Below, in pieces: positions 25,582 through 34,451 of a DNA stretch of 64,000 bases. The DNA comes from Mycobacterium ahvazicum (GTDB taxonomy: Bacteria; Actinomycetota; Actinomycetes; Mycobacteriales; Mycobacteriaceae), in the NCBI RefSeq assembly GCF_900176255.2, contig NZ_FXEG02000002.1, forward strand, positions 744,001 to 808,000. The letters are read 5' to 3'. Both the position numbers and the translations under genes were made by a program. Each line of letters opens with the position of its first letter. Position 1 is the first letter of the stretch. The notes beneath the pieces were generated by a model. That model did not search any database. It had not been told where the DNA came from and saw only the letters and a list, made by a program, of their open reading frames with translations.

Positions 25582-26661
25582 TTGGCGATTTCTTCAGTGG
25601 ATGCGGTGATTCTGGTCGGCGGCAAGGGCACTCGGCTGCGGCCGCTGACGCTCTCGGCGCCCAAGCCGATGCTGCCGACGGCCGGGGTGCCGTTTCTCAC
25701 CCACATGTTGTCGCGCATCGCCGCGGCGGGCGTCCAGCACGTCATCCTGAGCACCTCGTACAAGGCCGGGGTGTTCGAAGCGGAGTTCGGCGACGGGTCG
25801 GCGCTCGGTCTGGAGATCGACTACGTCACCGAGGAGGAACCGCTGGGGACCGGCGGTGGCATTGCCAACATCGCGGACCAGTTGCGCTATGACACCGCGC
25901 TGATCTTCAACGGCGATGTGCTCTCCGGCGCCGATCTCGGCCAGCTGGTGGATTCGCACCGGGCGAACGAGGCCGACGTGACGCTGCACCTGGTGCGGGT
26001 GGGTGATCCGCGTGCCTTCGGGTGTGTGCCGACCGACGAGAACAACCGCGTCTTGGCCTTCCTGGAGAAGACCGAGGATCCGCCGACCGATCAGATCAAC
26101 GCCGGCACCTACGTCTTCGAGCGCAACATCATCGACCGGATTCCGCGCGGGCGGCCGGTGTCGGTCGAGCGCGAGGTGTTCCCGGCATTGTTGTCGGACC
26201 CCGGCGTCAAGTTCTGTGGCTACGTCGACGCCACCTACTGGCGCGACATGGGTACCCCGGACGACTTCGTCCGCGGATCGTCGGACCTGGTGCGCGGCAT
26301 CGTCACGTCCCCCGCGCTGCAGGGCCATCACGGCGAGAAGCTGGTGCACGAAGGCGCGGCGGTGTCGCCCGGTGCGGTGCTGATCGGCGGCACGGTCGTC
26401 GGGCGCGGCGCCGAGATCGGTCCCGGTGTGCGGCTGGACGGCGCGGTGATCTTCGACGGCGTCAAGATCGAGGCGGGCAGCGTCGTCGAGCGCTCGATCG
26501 TCGGCTTCGGGGCCCGCATCGGTCCGCGCGCGTTGATCCGCGACGGGGTGATCGGCGACGGCGCCGACATCGGTGCGCGCTGCGAGCTGTTGCGCGGCGC
26601 GCGGGTCTGGCCCGGTGTCTCGATTCCCGACGGCGGGATCCGCTACTCGAGCGACGTGTGA
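25582..26661 (+). CDS. manB: Mannose-1-phosphate guanylyltransferase ManB
   Basis: This nucleotidyltransferase makes GDP-mannose from mannose-1-phosphate and GTP for lipomannan, PIMs and glycoproteins. The 359 residues comprise an N-terminal GT-A fold (VILVGGKGTRLRPLTLSAPKPMLP, FNGDVLSG) and a C-terminal left-handed beta-helix of hexapeptide-like repeats (GAVLIGGTVVGRGAEIGPGVRL...). The start is a TTG at 25582, giving the same length as Rv3264c; it lies one base after wbbL, so it is likely translated by coupling. It was once named rmlA2 and can be mistaken for a glucose-1-phosphate thymidylyltransferase. Confidence 0.92.
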   Translation: MAISSVDAVILVGGKGTRLRPLTLSAPKPMLPTAGVPFLTHMLSRIAAAGVQHVILSTSYKAGVFEAEFGDGSALGLEIDYVTEEEPLGTGGGIANIADQLRYDTALIFNGDVLSGADLGQLVDSHRANEADVTLHLVRVGDPRAFGCVPTDENNRVLAFLEKTEDPPTDQINAGTYVFERNIIDRIPRGRPVSVEREVFPALLSDPGVKFCGYVDATYWRDMGTPDDFVRGSSDLVRGIVTSPALQGHHGEKLVHEGAAVSPGAVLIGGTVVGRGAEIGPGVRLDGAVIFDGVKIEAGSVVERSIVGFGARIGPRALIRDGVIGDGADIGARCELLRGARVWPGVSIPDGGIRYSSDV

Positions 26662-26678
26662 TCGCGAGCCAACGCCCG

Positions 26679-26734
26679 CGAGTGTGAAGCTGGCCGCACA
26701 TTCGGCCTCGAGTGTGAAACTAGCCGCACATTCG
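26679..26734. repeat. Pair of 26-base palindromic repeats between convergent genes
   Basis: Two imperfect copies (26679-26704 and 26709-26734) start 30 bases apart with a 4-base spacer. Each begins CGAGTGTGAA, has CTGGCCGC or CTAGCCGC in the middle and ends GCACATTCG, so the ends pair (CGAGTGTG with CACATTCG). They fill the gap between manB and the convergent Nudix gene. The same element, with the same 30-base period, recurs at 57725-57780. Confidence 0.7.
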
Positions 26735-26739
26735 ACGGC

Positions 26740-27282
26740 TTACCCCGTCGTGCCGGTCGCGCGCGAAACCAGGTAGGCCAGCGCGTGGTCGGTGCCATCG
26801 GGCAAGCCGTCGGCCGGCCACCACCGCAAGTCGTCGGATTCCTCGCTGATCGCGATCTGCGCACCCGAAGGTGCGTGCGCGACGAATTGCAGGTCCAGAT
26901 GCCGGGTCGGGACGCCCAACGAGCAGGTGACCGGGTGGACGTGAATCGCGGCCAGCTCCGGAGCGATGCGCAGATCGGGCACGCCGGACTCCTCGACGGC
27001 TTCGCGCAGCGCCGCGGCCACGATGTCGGCGTCGTCATCGTCGCAGTGGCCCCCGAGCTGGACCCAGCGTCCTAGCCGGGGATGCAGGGTCAACAACACC
27101 TGGGTGCCGGTGTGGTCGAGCACGATCGCCGACGCCGTGACGTGGCCGGCCTCGCACTCGCGGCGGCAGGCGTCGGGGCGACCGTGCACGAAGGCCAGCA
27201 CGGCGTGCCGCAGCGACTCCTGCGTCGGGTCGGGTCCCCGCCAGTCGGTCAGCACCGAGATGGCCGAATCGCGGATGCTCAC
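26740..27282 (-). CDS. Nudix hydrolase-family protein
   Basis: This 180-residue protein has a Nudix fold: TASAIVLDHTGTQVLLTLHPRLGRWVQLGGHCDDDDADIVAAALREAVEESGV. The Nudix box is degenerate: REAVEESGV is intact, but the first Gly and the first Glu of GX5EX7REUXEEXGU are His and Ala in this alignment, so hydrolase activity is not certain. The GTG start at 27282 overlaps the mamA stop by 4 bases (GTGA), indicating coupling to the DNA methyltransferase; a longer frame reaches back into mamA and is rejected. I do not recall this gene next to Rv3263 in M. tuberculosis. Confidence 0.82.
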   Translation of the reverse strand: MSIRDSAISVLTDWRGPDPTQESLRHAVLAFVHGRPDACRRECEAGHVTASAIVLDHTGTQVLLTLHPRLGRWVQLGGHCDDDDADIVAAALREAVEESGVPDLRIAPELAAIHVHPVTCSLGVPTRHLDLQFVAHAPSGAQIAISEESDDLRWWPADGLPDGTDHALAYLVSRATGTTG

Positions 27283-28856
27283 CGGGCGCCGCGCCTGGTC
27301 CGGCGGTCGCGCAGCGTATGCCATGCCGCTCGGCACTGCGCGACGACATCGGGTGACCAGCCGAGCCCGTCGATCAGGACATGACGGTCGACGGTGTCGA
27401 GTGCCTTCTCGATTTCGTTGGCCTTCAGCAAAAGATTCACATCCGCGGCCAGGTCGGCGCCGGCCAGCGCAGGGGCGGGAATGGGCAGCTGCTCGGCTTC
27501 GGTGGGCTCGAGTTCCAAGATGCCTCCACCATAACTACGGCCCATGATCTCGGCGAAGGCGAACGTCGCGCTGTTGTGGAACACCGCGGCCAACGCAGTG
27601 GGCTCGACACCGTGCACCAGCCGCACCCGATGGACGGTGTCGGTGCTGGTCGCCGCGGCGGCGTTGACGGCCAGCCGCGGGGCCAGGTGAATCTGGCGCA
27701 GCAGGAACAGATCGGGAACCCACAGCGACGGGGTGCGCCACCACGGCGTGCGGATCGAGCACTTGTAGCCCAGGTGCACGCCCGCGGCCTCACCGGCACC
27801 GAGGTGCGCGATGAGCGCGGGATCGGCGGGCTGCTGCGGGGCGTCGAGCAACCAGGTCCGCTGGCCGGCCGCGATATCGCTTGCCCGGCAATCGGTGTCG
27901 TATACCAGGCCGCACAGTTGGCTGCTGCGCGAGACCAGCGGCACGCAGTGTGGTTGCAGGCCCAGCTCGCGGGCTTGTGCGTCGGTGAAGGTGAAGAAGC
28001 TGTTGCGACCGGTCACGATGCCGACGTCGACGTCGGCGACGGCCCCGAGCCGGGTCATCGTGTCCGACCGGTTGAGCGTGCGCAGCAGCCGGATCGCGGC
28101 GGGGTCCAGGAAATACTTGGTCCACTTCTCCTTCTCGTGCAGTAGCGCGGGTGCGGCTTGGCCGTCGAGGCTCGCGTGCGCGAGCGCGTCGGCGTCGGTC
28201 AAATTGACGGTGCGAATGCGCGCCGGCCCGGTGCCGACCACCCCGCAGAACAACACGACCTCCTGCAGAATGCCGTCGAATACTAGGCGTGCAAAAGTGA
28301 CCAGAGTGATTTCGCGGTAGCGGGAAAGCAGAAATTCGCGCAATTGTGCGGCATAACCGACTTGCAGTAATTCGGCGGGTAATACCAATCCCACCCGGCC
28401 ACCGTCGCGCACCATGACCGTGCTCGCGACGACGAAAGGAACCCAGGCATTGGTCAGCCTGCTGGGCCGCAGCCCCGCGCGCCGCATCAGGTCCAGCGCC
28501 GGCTCCCGTTGCTCGGACGCCCAATTGCCGAACCTGATGTAAGGCGGATTGCCCGCCACCCCGTCCCAGCCGGCCGCCTCGTTGCGGGCGATCCAGCTGA
28601 ACAGATTCGCGGCGTCGACGGGAGCGAATTGTCGTGCCTTGAGCGCCTCTTGGGACACGAGTTCCACGCCCCGTGCCTGCTCGCTGAGCGCGGCCAGCTC
28701 GCGCAGGATCCGGCCGTCGCCGCACGAGGGCTCGAGGATGCGGGGTCCGGCCCCGCGCACCCAGCGGGCCAGAAACCGTGCCACCGACGCCGGCGTGTAG
28801 TAGCCGCCGCGAACCTTGTCGGCCGATGCGGCCGTCTTGCCCGCGAACGTCTTCAC
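27279..28856 (-). CDS. mamA: Adenine-N6 DNA methyltransferase MamA
   Basis: This 525-residue enzyme is a gamma-type N6-adenine methyltransferase. The SAM-binding motif I is ILEPSCGDGRIL (about 40-51) and the catalytic motif IV NPPY is at 103-106 (AGNPPYIRFGNW). The C-terminal half is the target-recognition region. It corresponds to Rv3263, shown in M. tuberculosis to modify CTGGAG and to affect promoters whose -10 overlaps the site. No restriction endonuclease is nearby, so it is an orphan methyltransferase. Whether the target sequence is the same here cannot be read from the gene. Confidence 0.9.
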   Translation of the reverse strand: MKTFAGKTAASADKVRGGYYTPASVARFLARWVRGAGPRILEPSCGDGRILRELAALSEQARGVELVSQEALKARQFAPVDAANLFSWIARNEAAGWDGVAGNPPYIRFGNWASEQREPALDLMRRAGLRPSRLTNAWVPFVVASTVMVRDGGRVGLVLPAELLQVGYAAQLREFLLSRYREITLVTFARLVFDGILQEVVLFCGVVGTGPARIRTVNLTDADALAHASLDGQAAPALLHEKEKWTKYFLDPAAIRLLRTLNRSDTMTRLGAVADVDVGIVTGRNSFFTFTDAQARELGLQPHCVPLVSRSSQLCGLVYDTDCRASDIAAGQRTWLLDAPQQPADPALIAHLGAGEAAGVHLGYKCSIRTPWWRTPSLWVPDLFLLRQIHLAPRLAVNAAAATSTDTVHRVRLVHGVEPTALAAVFHNSATFAFAEIMGRSYGGGILELEPTEAEQLPIPAPALAGADLAADVNLLLKANEIEKALDTVDRHVLIDGLGWSPDVVAQCRAAWHTLRDRRTRRGAR

Positions 28857-28866
28857 CGGGTCAGTA

Positions 28867-30228
28867 TCACTTGCGGATCAGCAGATCTCCGGGATTCACG
28901 GGTTCGCGCAACCCGTCGGGCCGTGCGTCTTCGGAGGCGTAGCCGATCGCGATGCCGCCCAACGGCTCCCAATCGGCGGGCAGCTCCAGCTCGGTGCGGA
29001 CCAAGTCGGCGGCGAAGATCGTCGAGCCGATCCAGCAGCTGCCCACTCCCCGAACGGCCAGCGCGACCAGCAATGCCTGCACGGCCGCGCCGACCGCTAC
29101 GGTGAACATGGTGTGCTCGGCATCGGTGCGCTCATCGTCGGAATAGGTGTGGGCGCCCTCGGGCACCAGCATCGGAACGATGACCTCGGGTGCGTCGTAG
29201 AGGATCTGGCCGCGCGCCACCCGCCGGTCGATCGCGTCGTCCGGCTTGCCGTCACCGGCCAGGTCGGTGCGCCACTTGTCCTTCATCCGATCGAGCAGCC
29301 GGGTCCGGGTCGCCGCGGTGCGCAGCCAGACGAACCGCACCGGGCGGGTGTGGTGCGGCGCCGGCGCGGTCAGCGCCTCGGCGACGGCCGCCTCGATCAG
29401 CTCCGGTGGCACCGGCTCGGCGCTGAACCGGCGCACCGACCGGCGCAGCAGCTGGGCTTCGCGACGGCCCTTCTCGATGGCTTCGGCGGTGCCGAGCCAG
29501 AACAGATCTTCGGGTCCGGGCCGCAGCAGCCGGCGCGCCGTGGTGCCGTCGTCGACGACGGTCAGCCCGCGCACGACGGCCACCGGCATCGCGGTCAGCT
29601 TGCCCTTGACCAGATCGGCCGCGGCGGCCACCTCGTCGGCCACCGCGATCTCGGTGACCACCAACTCGTTGCCGTGCTCGTCGATCGCGCCCGAATAGCC
29701 GTGCAGCACAGCCAGTCCCGCCGCGCCGATCGCCGCGTCGATCTGACCGTTGCGCCAGGCGCGGCCCATGGTGTCGGTGATCACCACCGCGACGTCGACG
29801 CCGAGCTTCTCGCGCAGCGCGGCGCGCAGGGCCGCGGCACTGCCGTCGGGGTCGAGGGGCAACAGCGCGAGTTCGCTTCGGCCGACGTTGGATCCGTCGA
29901 CGCCGGCGGCGGCCTGCACCAGGCCGATCCGGTTCTCGGTGATCAGCGTGCGGCCCTTGCGGGCCAGCACCCGCACCGCCTCGTCGTCGACCAGTTTGCG
30001 CCGGAGCTCGTCACGCTCCTCGGGGTCTTCGGGCGCGGTCACCAGCCGGCCCTCGCACTTGGACACCACCTTGCTGGTGACCACGACGACGTCGCCGTCG
30101 CGCAGCCACGCGGCGGCGGCGGCGACCGCCGCACCGAGATCGTCGCCGGGGCGGAACTCCGGAAGCCCGGGCACCGGGAGGATCTCGATGGCCGCGGCAG
30201 TGCCGTGCTCTTTCGGTGCGGGCGTCAC
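28867..30228 (-). CDS. fbiB: Bifunctional F420 gamma-glutamyl ligase / dehydro-F420 reductase FbiB
   Basis: FbiB completes coenzyme F420: the N-terminal CofE-like domain (about 1-245; [62 protein letters not shown]) adds glutamates, and the C-terminal nitroreductase-fold domain (about 250-453; [34 protein letters not shown]) binds FMN and reduces dehydro-F420. The two-domain length is normal for mycobacteria. The start is the GTG at 30228 overlapping the fbiA stop (GTGA); the much longer open frame upstream is antisense-frame sequence within fbiA. Confidence 0.95.
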   Translation of the reverse strand: MTPAPKEHGTAAAIEILPVPGLPEFRPGDDLGAAVAAAAAWLRDGDVVVVTSKVVSKCEGRLVTAPEDPEERDELRRKLVDDEAVRVLARKGRTLITENRIGLVQAAAGVDGSNVGRSELALLPLDPDGSAAALRAALREKLGVDVAVVITDTMGRAWRNGQIDAAIGAAGLAVLHGYSGAIDEHGNELVVTEIAVADEVAAAADLVKGKLTAMPVAVVRGLTVVDDGTTARRLLRPGPEDLFWLGTAEAIEKGRREAQLLRRSVRRFSAEPVPPELIEAAVAEALTAPAPHHTRPVRFVWLRTAATRTRLLDRMKDKWRTDLAGDGKPDDAIDRRVARGQILYDAPEVIVPMLVPEGAHTYSDDERTDAEHTMFTVAVGAAVQALLVALAVRGVGSCWIGSTIFAADLVRTELELPADWEPLGGIAIGYASEDARPDGLREPVNPGDLLIRK

Positions 30229-31226
30229 GGCGCCACGCCCGCGATATCCAGTCCGGCCCGCACCATTTCGGCCGTCGCCTTCGGATCGGTCATCAACAGC
30301 GGCACCGCGCGCACCGCGACGCCGTCGATGTCCGCTTTGAAATTTTCCAAGTCGCCCTCGTGCACCAGCCAGCAATCCAATATCCCGGTGGCGCTGCGCG
30401 CGCCGTAATATCCGCCGACCGCTTCGGCGGTGGACTCGACCCCGATCACCTCGAGGCAGGCATCGGCCATGCCGCGCAACGGTTTTCCACCGATGATCGG
30501 GGAGTAGCCGACGATCGGTGCGGATGCCGCCCGCAGTGCGCCGCGAATGCCCGGCACGGCCAGGATCGCGCCGACGCTCACCACGGGATTGGACGGCGCC
30601 AGCATGATGATGTCGGCGTCGCCGATCGCGTCGACCGCATCGGTTGTGGCGCTGGCTGTTTCGGCGCCGACGAACGCGAAACTGTGGGTGGTCACGTTGG
30701 CCCGGTAGCGCACCCACCATTCCTGGAAGTGGATCGCGCGCCGACTGTCGTCGGCCGGATCGGTGATCACCACATGGGTTTCACAACGGTCGTCGCTGGC
30801 GGGCACCAACCGCGCGCCGGGTTGCCAGCGGTCGCACAACGCCGTGGTGATCTGCGAGAGCGGGTAGCCGGCGTTGAGCATCTGGGTACGCACCAGGTGC
30901 GTACCCAAATCGCGGTCGCCGAGTTGAAACCAGTCCGGCTGCATGCCGTAGCGCGCCAATTCCTCTTTGGCGTGCCAGGTTTCGTCGCGATGACCCCAAC
31001 CGCGCTCCGGGTCTACGCCTCCACCTAAGGTATACATGCAGGTGTCCAAATCCGGACAAACCCGAACCCCGTGGATCCAGGCATCGTCGCCAATGTTGAC
31101 GACGGCGGTCAGCTCGTGGTCGGAAGTTTCTCCCCCGGTTGCGAACTGACCCAGCCCGAGTAATTGTTGAACACCCAGCAGGAACCGGGCGCCGCCGACC
31201 CCACCGACCAGAACGGTGACCTTCAC
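30225..31226 (-). CDS. fbiA: Phosphoenolpyruvyl transferase FbiA (F420 biosynthesis)
   Basis: FbiA transfers the PEP-derived moiety from the FbiD product to the deazaflavin Fo, giving dehydro-F420-0. The 333-residue CofD-family protein starts [24 protein letters not shown], with [27 protein letters not shown] and [22 protein letters not shown] as the conserved metal and substrate regions. The GTG at 31226 places this strand at the N-terminus, as in Rv3261, and TACTGT lies 8 bases upstream. Its stop overlaps the fbiB start. Confidence 0.95.
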   Translation of the reverse strand: MKVTVLVGGVGGARFLLGVQQLLGLGQFATGGETSDHELTAVVNIGDDAWIHGVRVCPDLDTCMYTLGGGVDPERGWGHRDETWHAKEELARYGMQPDWFQLGDRDLGTHLVRTQMLNAGYPLSQITTALCDRWQPGARLVPASDDRCETHVVITDPADDSRRAIHFQEWWVRYRANVTTHSFAFVGAETASATTDAVDAIGDADIIMLAPSNPVVSVGAILAVPGIRGALRAASAPIVGYSPIIGGKPLRGMADACLEVIGVESTAEAVGGYYGARSATGILDCWLVHEGDLENFKADIDGVAVRAVPLLMTDPKATAEMVRAGLDIAGVAP

Positions 31227-31234
31227 ACCGGACG

Positions 31235-31240
31235 ACAGTA
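31235..31240 (-). promoter_or_regulatory. -10 element for the fbiA-fbiB operon
   Basis: On the minus strand TACTGT lies 8 bases before the fbiA GTG, consistent with a leaderless or nearly leaderless transcript. The 291-base region from here to whiB2 (31227-31517) shows no gene. It should carry both divergent promoters, but I could not identify a confident whiB2 promoter. Confidence 0.4.
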
Positions 31241-31517
31241 CCGGCCGGGAACTTTGGCGAGCGTTTGTGATGGACACGCCGAAGGGCCGAAATAACGGAA
31301 ACGCCGGAAATTGATCACGAGATGGTATGGAAATACGCCGAAACGCTTGACCGGGCAGGTTAACCCGTGTCTAATCACATCAGTGTCATTTCCCGGTTGG
31401 CCGGCCGGTTCCGGTGTCGCAGACCGAGATTCGATCACTTGTTCGAATTGTCTGTTACATCAGAACAGCGGGACACAACCACTCTCTCAAAGACCAAGCT
31501 GAGGAGGCGTACGACGC

Positions 31518-31889
31518 ATGTCTTACGAGCACCTATGGGGCGTCATGCCAAGCACTGAGCGCGCCACGATCAGCTCCGCGCCGGCGCCGATTACCCGACC
31601 GCACTTGACCGTGGTCCCCGATGCGCCAATCGCATTCGAGCCCGAGCCACTGCCGGAGCCCGAACTGACTCCGGACCAATGGCAGGACCGCGCGCTGTGC
31701 GCGCAGACCGACCCGGAGGCCTTCTTCCCGGAGAAGGGCGGATCGACTCGCGAAGCCAAGAAGATCTGCCTGGGTTGCGAGGTACGTCATGAATGCCTGG
31801 AGTACGCGCTGGCACACGACGAGCGCTTCGGCATCTGGGGCGGCCTGTCCGAACGTGAGCGACGCCGCCTCAAACGCGGCATCATCTGA
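31518..31889 (+). CDS. whiB2: WhiB-family iron-sulfur regulator WhiB2 (WhmD-like)
   Basis: WhiB2 is an essential mycobacterial regulator of septum formation and division that carries a [4Fe-4S] cluster. The four cluster cysteines are Cys61, Cys84, Cys87 and Cys93 (LC...CLGCEVRHEC), followed by the GIWGG turn (105-109) and the basic tail RERRRLKRG. The ATG at 31518 has a strong AGGAGG Shine-Dalgarno sequence and gives the MSYE start I recall for M. smegmatis WhmD, so the protein has a 123-residue long form rather than the 89-residue form annotated in M. tuberculosis. The N-terminal 50 residues are Pro-rich and variable. Confidence 0.95.
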   Translation: MSYEHLWGVMPSTERATISSAPAPITRPHLTVVPDAPIAFEPEPLPEPELTPDQWQDRALCAQTDPEAFFPEKGGSTREAKKICLGCEVRHECLEYALAHDERFGIWGGLSERERRRLKRGII

Positions 31890-31907
31890 CCGACGAACCC
31901 GCCTGGG

Positions 31908-32330
31908 TTATTCGTCGTCGATCGTCGGGTCGATGACGGTCGGTTCGACGTCGAGGTAGATGGCCACCTGCGCCACCAGAATCTCGTGCAGTAATTCGCC
32001 AAGTTCGACGGTGTCTTTGGCGCGTCGTTCGATGGGCTTGCGGAACAGGACAATTCGCGCTCGCGTCGAGTTTCCTCGAACGTCGACCCCGGCGGGGATC
32101 AAGCGGGCCAGCGCGATCGGCCCGTCGGCGACGACCTCGGGCGGCCATTGCACGCTGTCCGGATCCTTGGCGGCGATGCGTGGAATTTCGTCGACCGCCA
32201 CGTCGAGTTCCGACACTCGTGATTGCCAGCGCCGCTCGATGGGTTCGTAGGCCTCGAGCACCGCCATGTCGAATCGCTCGGCCCGGCTGCGCCAACCCGG
32301 CACCGTGGGCGGCAGCAAAGGACCGCGCAT
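31908..32330 (-). CDS. Rv3259-like protein, metallopeptidase-related family
   Basis: This 140-residue protein (MRGPLLPPTVPGWRSRAERFDMAVLEAYEPIERRW...) matches the conserved Rv3259 family of actinobacteria, sometimes listed as a zincin-like metallopeptidase. The expected HExxH is only partial here (LHEILVAQV has His-Glu but no second His), so peptidase activity is doubtful. The ATG at 32330 gives the M. tuberculosis length; an Arg-rich upstream extension from 32438 is also open and cannot be excluded. It is divergent from the DUF3499 gene and convergent with whiB2, 18 bases away. Function unknown. Confidence 0.75.
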   Translation of the reverse strand: MRGPLLPPTVPGWRSRAERFDMAVLEAYEPIERRWQSRVSELDVAVDEIPRIAAKDPDSVQWPPEVVADGPIALARLIPAGVDVRGNSTRARIVLFRKPIERRAKDTVELGELLHEILVAQVAIYLDVEPTVIDPTIDDE

Positions 32331-32490
32331 ATCGCGCCCGCGCCGAGTTGCCCGGTGCCCCGGCGTTCGGCCCGACGGCCGTCCGTTGCGCGGGAAACTG
32401 CGCGAATCACCCACGCGCCGATGGTAACGGTTGGACATCGTGGCCCGAACGGATGCGCGTGTCCGGCGCTTCGGCGGCGTTTGCGCACGA

Positions 32491-32496
32491 TAGCCT
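32491..32496 (+). promoter_or_regulatory. -10 element of a probable leaderless transcript for the DUF3499 gene
   Basis: TAGCCT fits TANNNT and is followed by 7 bases and the GTG at 32504. There is no Shine-Dalgarno sequence in the interval. Confidence 0.45.
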
Positions 32497-32503
32497 TTCC
32501 GAC

Positions 32504-32986
32504 GTGAACGTTCCCCGTCGCTGCTGCCGGCCAGGGTGCCCGCATTACGCCGTGGCGACCTTGACGTTCGTCTACTCGGACTCGACGGCAGTGGTGGGCC
32601 CGCTGGCGACCGCGCGCGAGCCGCATTCGTGGGACCTGTGCGTCGGCCACGCCGGCCGCATCACGGCCCCCCGCGGATGGGACCTCGTGCGCCACGCCGG
32701 GCCGCTGAATTCGGAGCCCACGAATCCCGATGAAGACGACCTGGTCGCGCTTGCCGACGCCGTCCGCGAACGCGGTGCGGGCAAGGCGTCCCTGCCGCAC
32801 GCGGGCGGCACCAGCATGCCGTTGAACGGATTTCCCCCGCAAGCGGGAGGTACCCCCACATCTGCGCATCTGCACCACACCGGAGCCCAGGCCACCGCGC
32901 CCAGCAGCCATCTGCTCGCGCAGCCGGAAAAACGGTCAGGTCGCCGCCGCGGGCATCTGCGAGTGTTGCCCGATCCGTCCGACTAG
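32504..32986 (+). CDS. DUF3499-family protein (Rv3258c-like)
   Basis: This 160-residue protein starts VNVPRRCCRPGCPHYAVATLTFVYSDSTAVVGPLATAREPHSWDLCVGHAGRITAPRGWDLVRH. The Cys-Cys-x-x-x-Cys plus Cys-x-x-His arrangement suggests a small zinc-ribbon-like fold; the family is confined to actinobacteria and uncharacterised. The C-terminal third is low complexity and encodes PHAGG and PQAGG, produced by a repetitive DNA element (32794-32860). The GTG at 32504 matches the family start; the frame is open upstream without similarity. pmmA follows after 67 bases. Confidence 0.85.
   Translation: MNVPRRCCRPGCPHYAVATLTFVYSDSTAVVGPLATAREPHSWDLCVGHAGRITAPRGWDLVRHAGPLNSEPTNPDEDDLVALADAVRERGAGKASLPHAGGTSMPLNGFPPQAGGTPTSAHLHHTGAQATAPSSHLLAQPEKRSGRRRGHLRVLPDPSD
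32794..32860. repeat. MIRU-like GC hairpin repeats inside the DUF3499 coding region
   Basis: Two related hairpin-forming segments lie in the reading frame: TGCCGCACGCGGGCGGCA (32793-32810) and CCCCCGCAAGCGGGAGG followed by TACCCCCA (32834-32858). They resemble the GGGCACCACCCGCTTGCGGGGG core of mycobacterial interspersed repeats and translate to PHAGGT and PQAGGT. The identification is from memory of that repeat family. Confidence 0.5.
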
Positions 32987-33003
32987 GGGACCGCTGGGGC
33001 CGA

Positions 33004-33009
33004 TAGGCT
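33004..33009 (+). promoter_or_regulatory. Possible -10 element of pmmA
   Basis: TAGGCT lies 44 bases before the pmmA ATG, giving a leader of about 38 bases that contains the AAGGAGG Shine-Dalgarno sequence. No clear -35 is seen. Confidence 0.35.
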
Positions 33010-33053
33010 GACGCCAAGAGGCAAATCAATCCACGGCGTCAAGGAGGCCCCGC

Positions 33054-34451
33054 ATGTCTCGGCCCGCCGCGACTGTCCACCGTGTCATCAAGGCATATGA
33101 CATCCGTGGGCTGGTCGGCGAAGAGATCGACGAGTCGCTGGTTGCCGATGTCGGGGCTGTGTTCGCCGCGCTGATGCGAGGCGAGGGCGCGCAACGCGTG
33201 GTGATCGGACACGACATGCGCGATAGCTCGCCGTCGCTCGCCGCTGCCTTCGCGGCGGGAGTGACCAACCAGGGCCTGGACGTGGTGCGGATCGGGTTGG
33301 CCTCGACCGACCAGCTGTATTTCGCCTCGGGTTCGCTCGATTGCCCCGGCGCGATGTTCACCGCCAGCCACAACCCCGCCGCCTACAACGGCATCAAGCT
33401 CTGCCGGGCCGGCGCCAAACCCGTCGGTGCGGACACCGGGCTCAAAGTGATCACCGAAGACCTGATCGCCGGAGTCGGCGGCTACGACGGGAAACCGGGG
33501 TCGGTCACCGATCGCGATGTGCTCTCGGACTACGGCGAGTTCCTGCGGTCGCTGGTGGCGACGTCCGGGTTGCGGCCGTTGCGGGTGGCGGTCGACGCCG
33601 GCAACGGCATGGCCGGTCACACCGCGCCGGCAGTGCTCGGCCCGATCGACTCGATCACGTTGTTGCCGTTGTACTTCGAGCTCGACGGGTCGTTTCCCAA
33701 CCACGAGGCCAACCCGCTCGACCCGGCCAACCTGCTGGATCTGCAGTTCTACGTCCGCGAAACCGGCGCCGACATCGGGTTGGCTTTCGACGGTGACGCC
33801 GACCGGTGCTTCGTGGTCGACGAGCGCGGGATGCCGGTCTCTCCGTCGACGGTGACGAGCCTGGTGGCCGCGCGCGAGCTCGGCCGCGAAATCGGCGCCA
33901 CCGTCATCCACAATCTGATCACGTCGCGGGCGGTGCCCGAGCTGGTCGTCGAGCGCGGCGGTACACCGTTGCGCTCGCGCGTCGGGCACTCCTATATCAA
34001 GGCGCTGATGGCCGAAACCGGTGCGATCTTCGGTGGCGAGCATTCCGCGCACTATTACTTCCGTGACTTCTGGGGCGCCGACTCGGGGATGCTGGCCGCG
34101 CTGTATGTACTGGCCGCTCTCGGTGAGCAGGACCGTCCGCTGTCCGAGCTGACCGCGGACTACCAGCGCTACGAGTCGTCCGGTGAGATCAATTTCAAGG
34201 TGGCCGACGCCGCCCAGTGCGTGGACGCCGTGTTGAAGTCGCTCGGCAGCCGGATCCACTCCATCGACCACATGGACGGGGTGACGGTGGATTTGGGCGA
34301 CGGCAGCTGGTTCAACCTGCGCACCTCCAACACCGAGCCGCTGCTGCGGCTGAATGCGGAGGGCCGCACCACCGAGGACGTAGCAGCGATGGTCGCCGAG
34401 ATCAGCGCCGAAATCGCCGGACAGGTGCAGCGCAATGAGGGTGTGCCGTGA
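33054..34451 (+). CDS. pmmA: Phosphomannomutase PmmA
   Basis: The enzyme interconverts mannose-6-phosphate and mannose-1-phosphate, feeding ManB and mannolipid synthesis. The 465-residue alpha-D-phosphohexomutase has the active-site phosphoserine loop FTASHNPAAYNGIK (Ser105), the metal-binding loop DGDADR (about 244-249) and the C-terminal phosphate-binding loop RTSNTEPLLRLNAE. An AAGGAGG Shine-Dalgarno sequence precedes the ATG. Its stop overlaps the next gene's GTG by 4 bases, starting the pmmA-Rv3256c-manA unit. It corresponds to Rv3257c. Confidence 0.95.
   Translation: MSRPAATVHRVIKAYDIRGLVGEEIDESLVADVGAVFAALMRGEGAQRVVIGHDMRDSSPSLAAAFAAGVTNQGLDVVRIGLASTDQLYFASGSLDCPGAMFTASHNPAAYNGIKLCRAGAKPVGADTGLKVITEDLIAGVGGYDGKPGSVTDRDVLSDYGEFLRSLVATSGLRPLRVAVDAGNGMAGHTAPAVLGPIDSITLLPLYFELDGSFPNHEANPLDPANLLDLQFYVRETGADIGLAFDGDADRCFVVDERGMPVSPSTVTSLVAARELGREIGATVIHNLITSRAVPELVVERGGTPLRSRVGHSYIKALMAETGAIFGGEHSAHYYFRDFWGADSGMLAALYVLAALGEQDRPLSELTADYQRYESSGEINFKVADAAQCVDAVLKSLGSRIHSIDHMDGVTVDLGDGSWFNLRTSNTEPLLRLNAEGRTTEDVAAMVAEISAEIAGQVQRNEGVP

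Noticed and set aside
26679..26734. CRISPR array suggested by regularly spaced ~26-base repeats
   Set aside because: There are only two copies per locus, the spacers are 4 bases, and no cas genes are nearby.
29190..29698. Arg/Pro- and Ser-rich plus-strand frames within fbiB
   Set aside because: They are antisense to the FbiB nitroreductase and ligase domains and have no independent start signal or motif.
31311..31608. Small plus-strand frames upstream of and overlapping whiB2
   Set aside because: They lack ribosome binding sites and similarity. The AGGAGG at 31501-31506 fits the whiB2 ATG at 31518.
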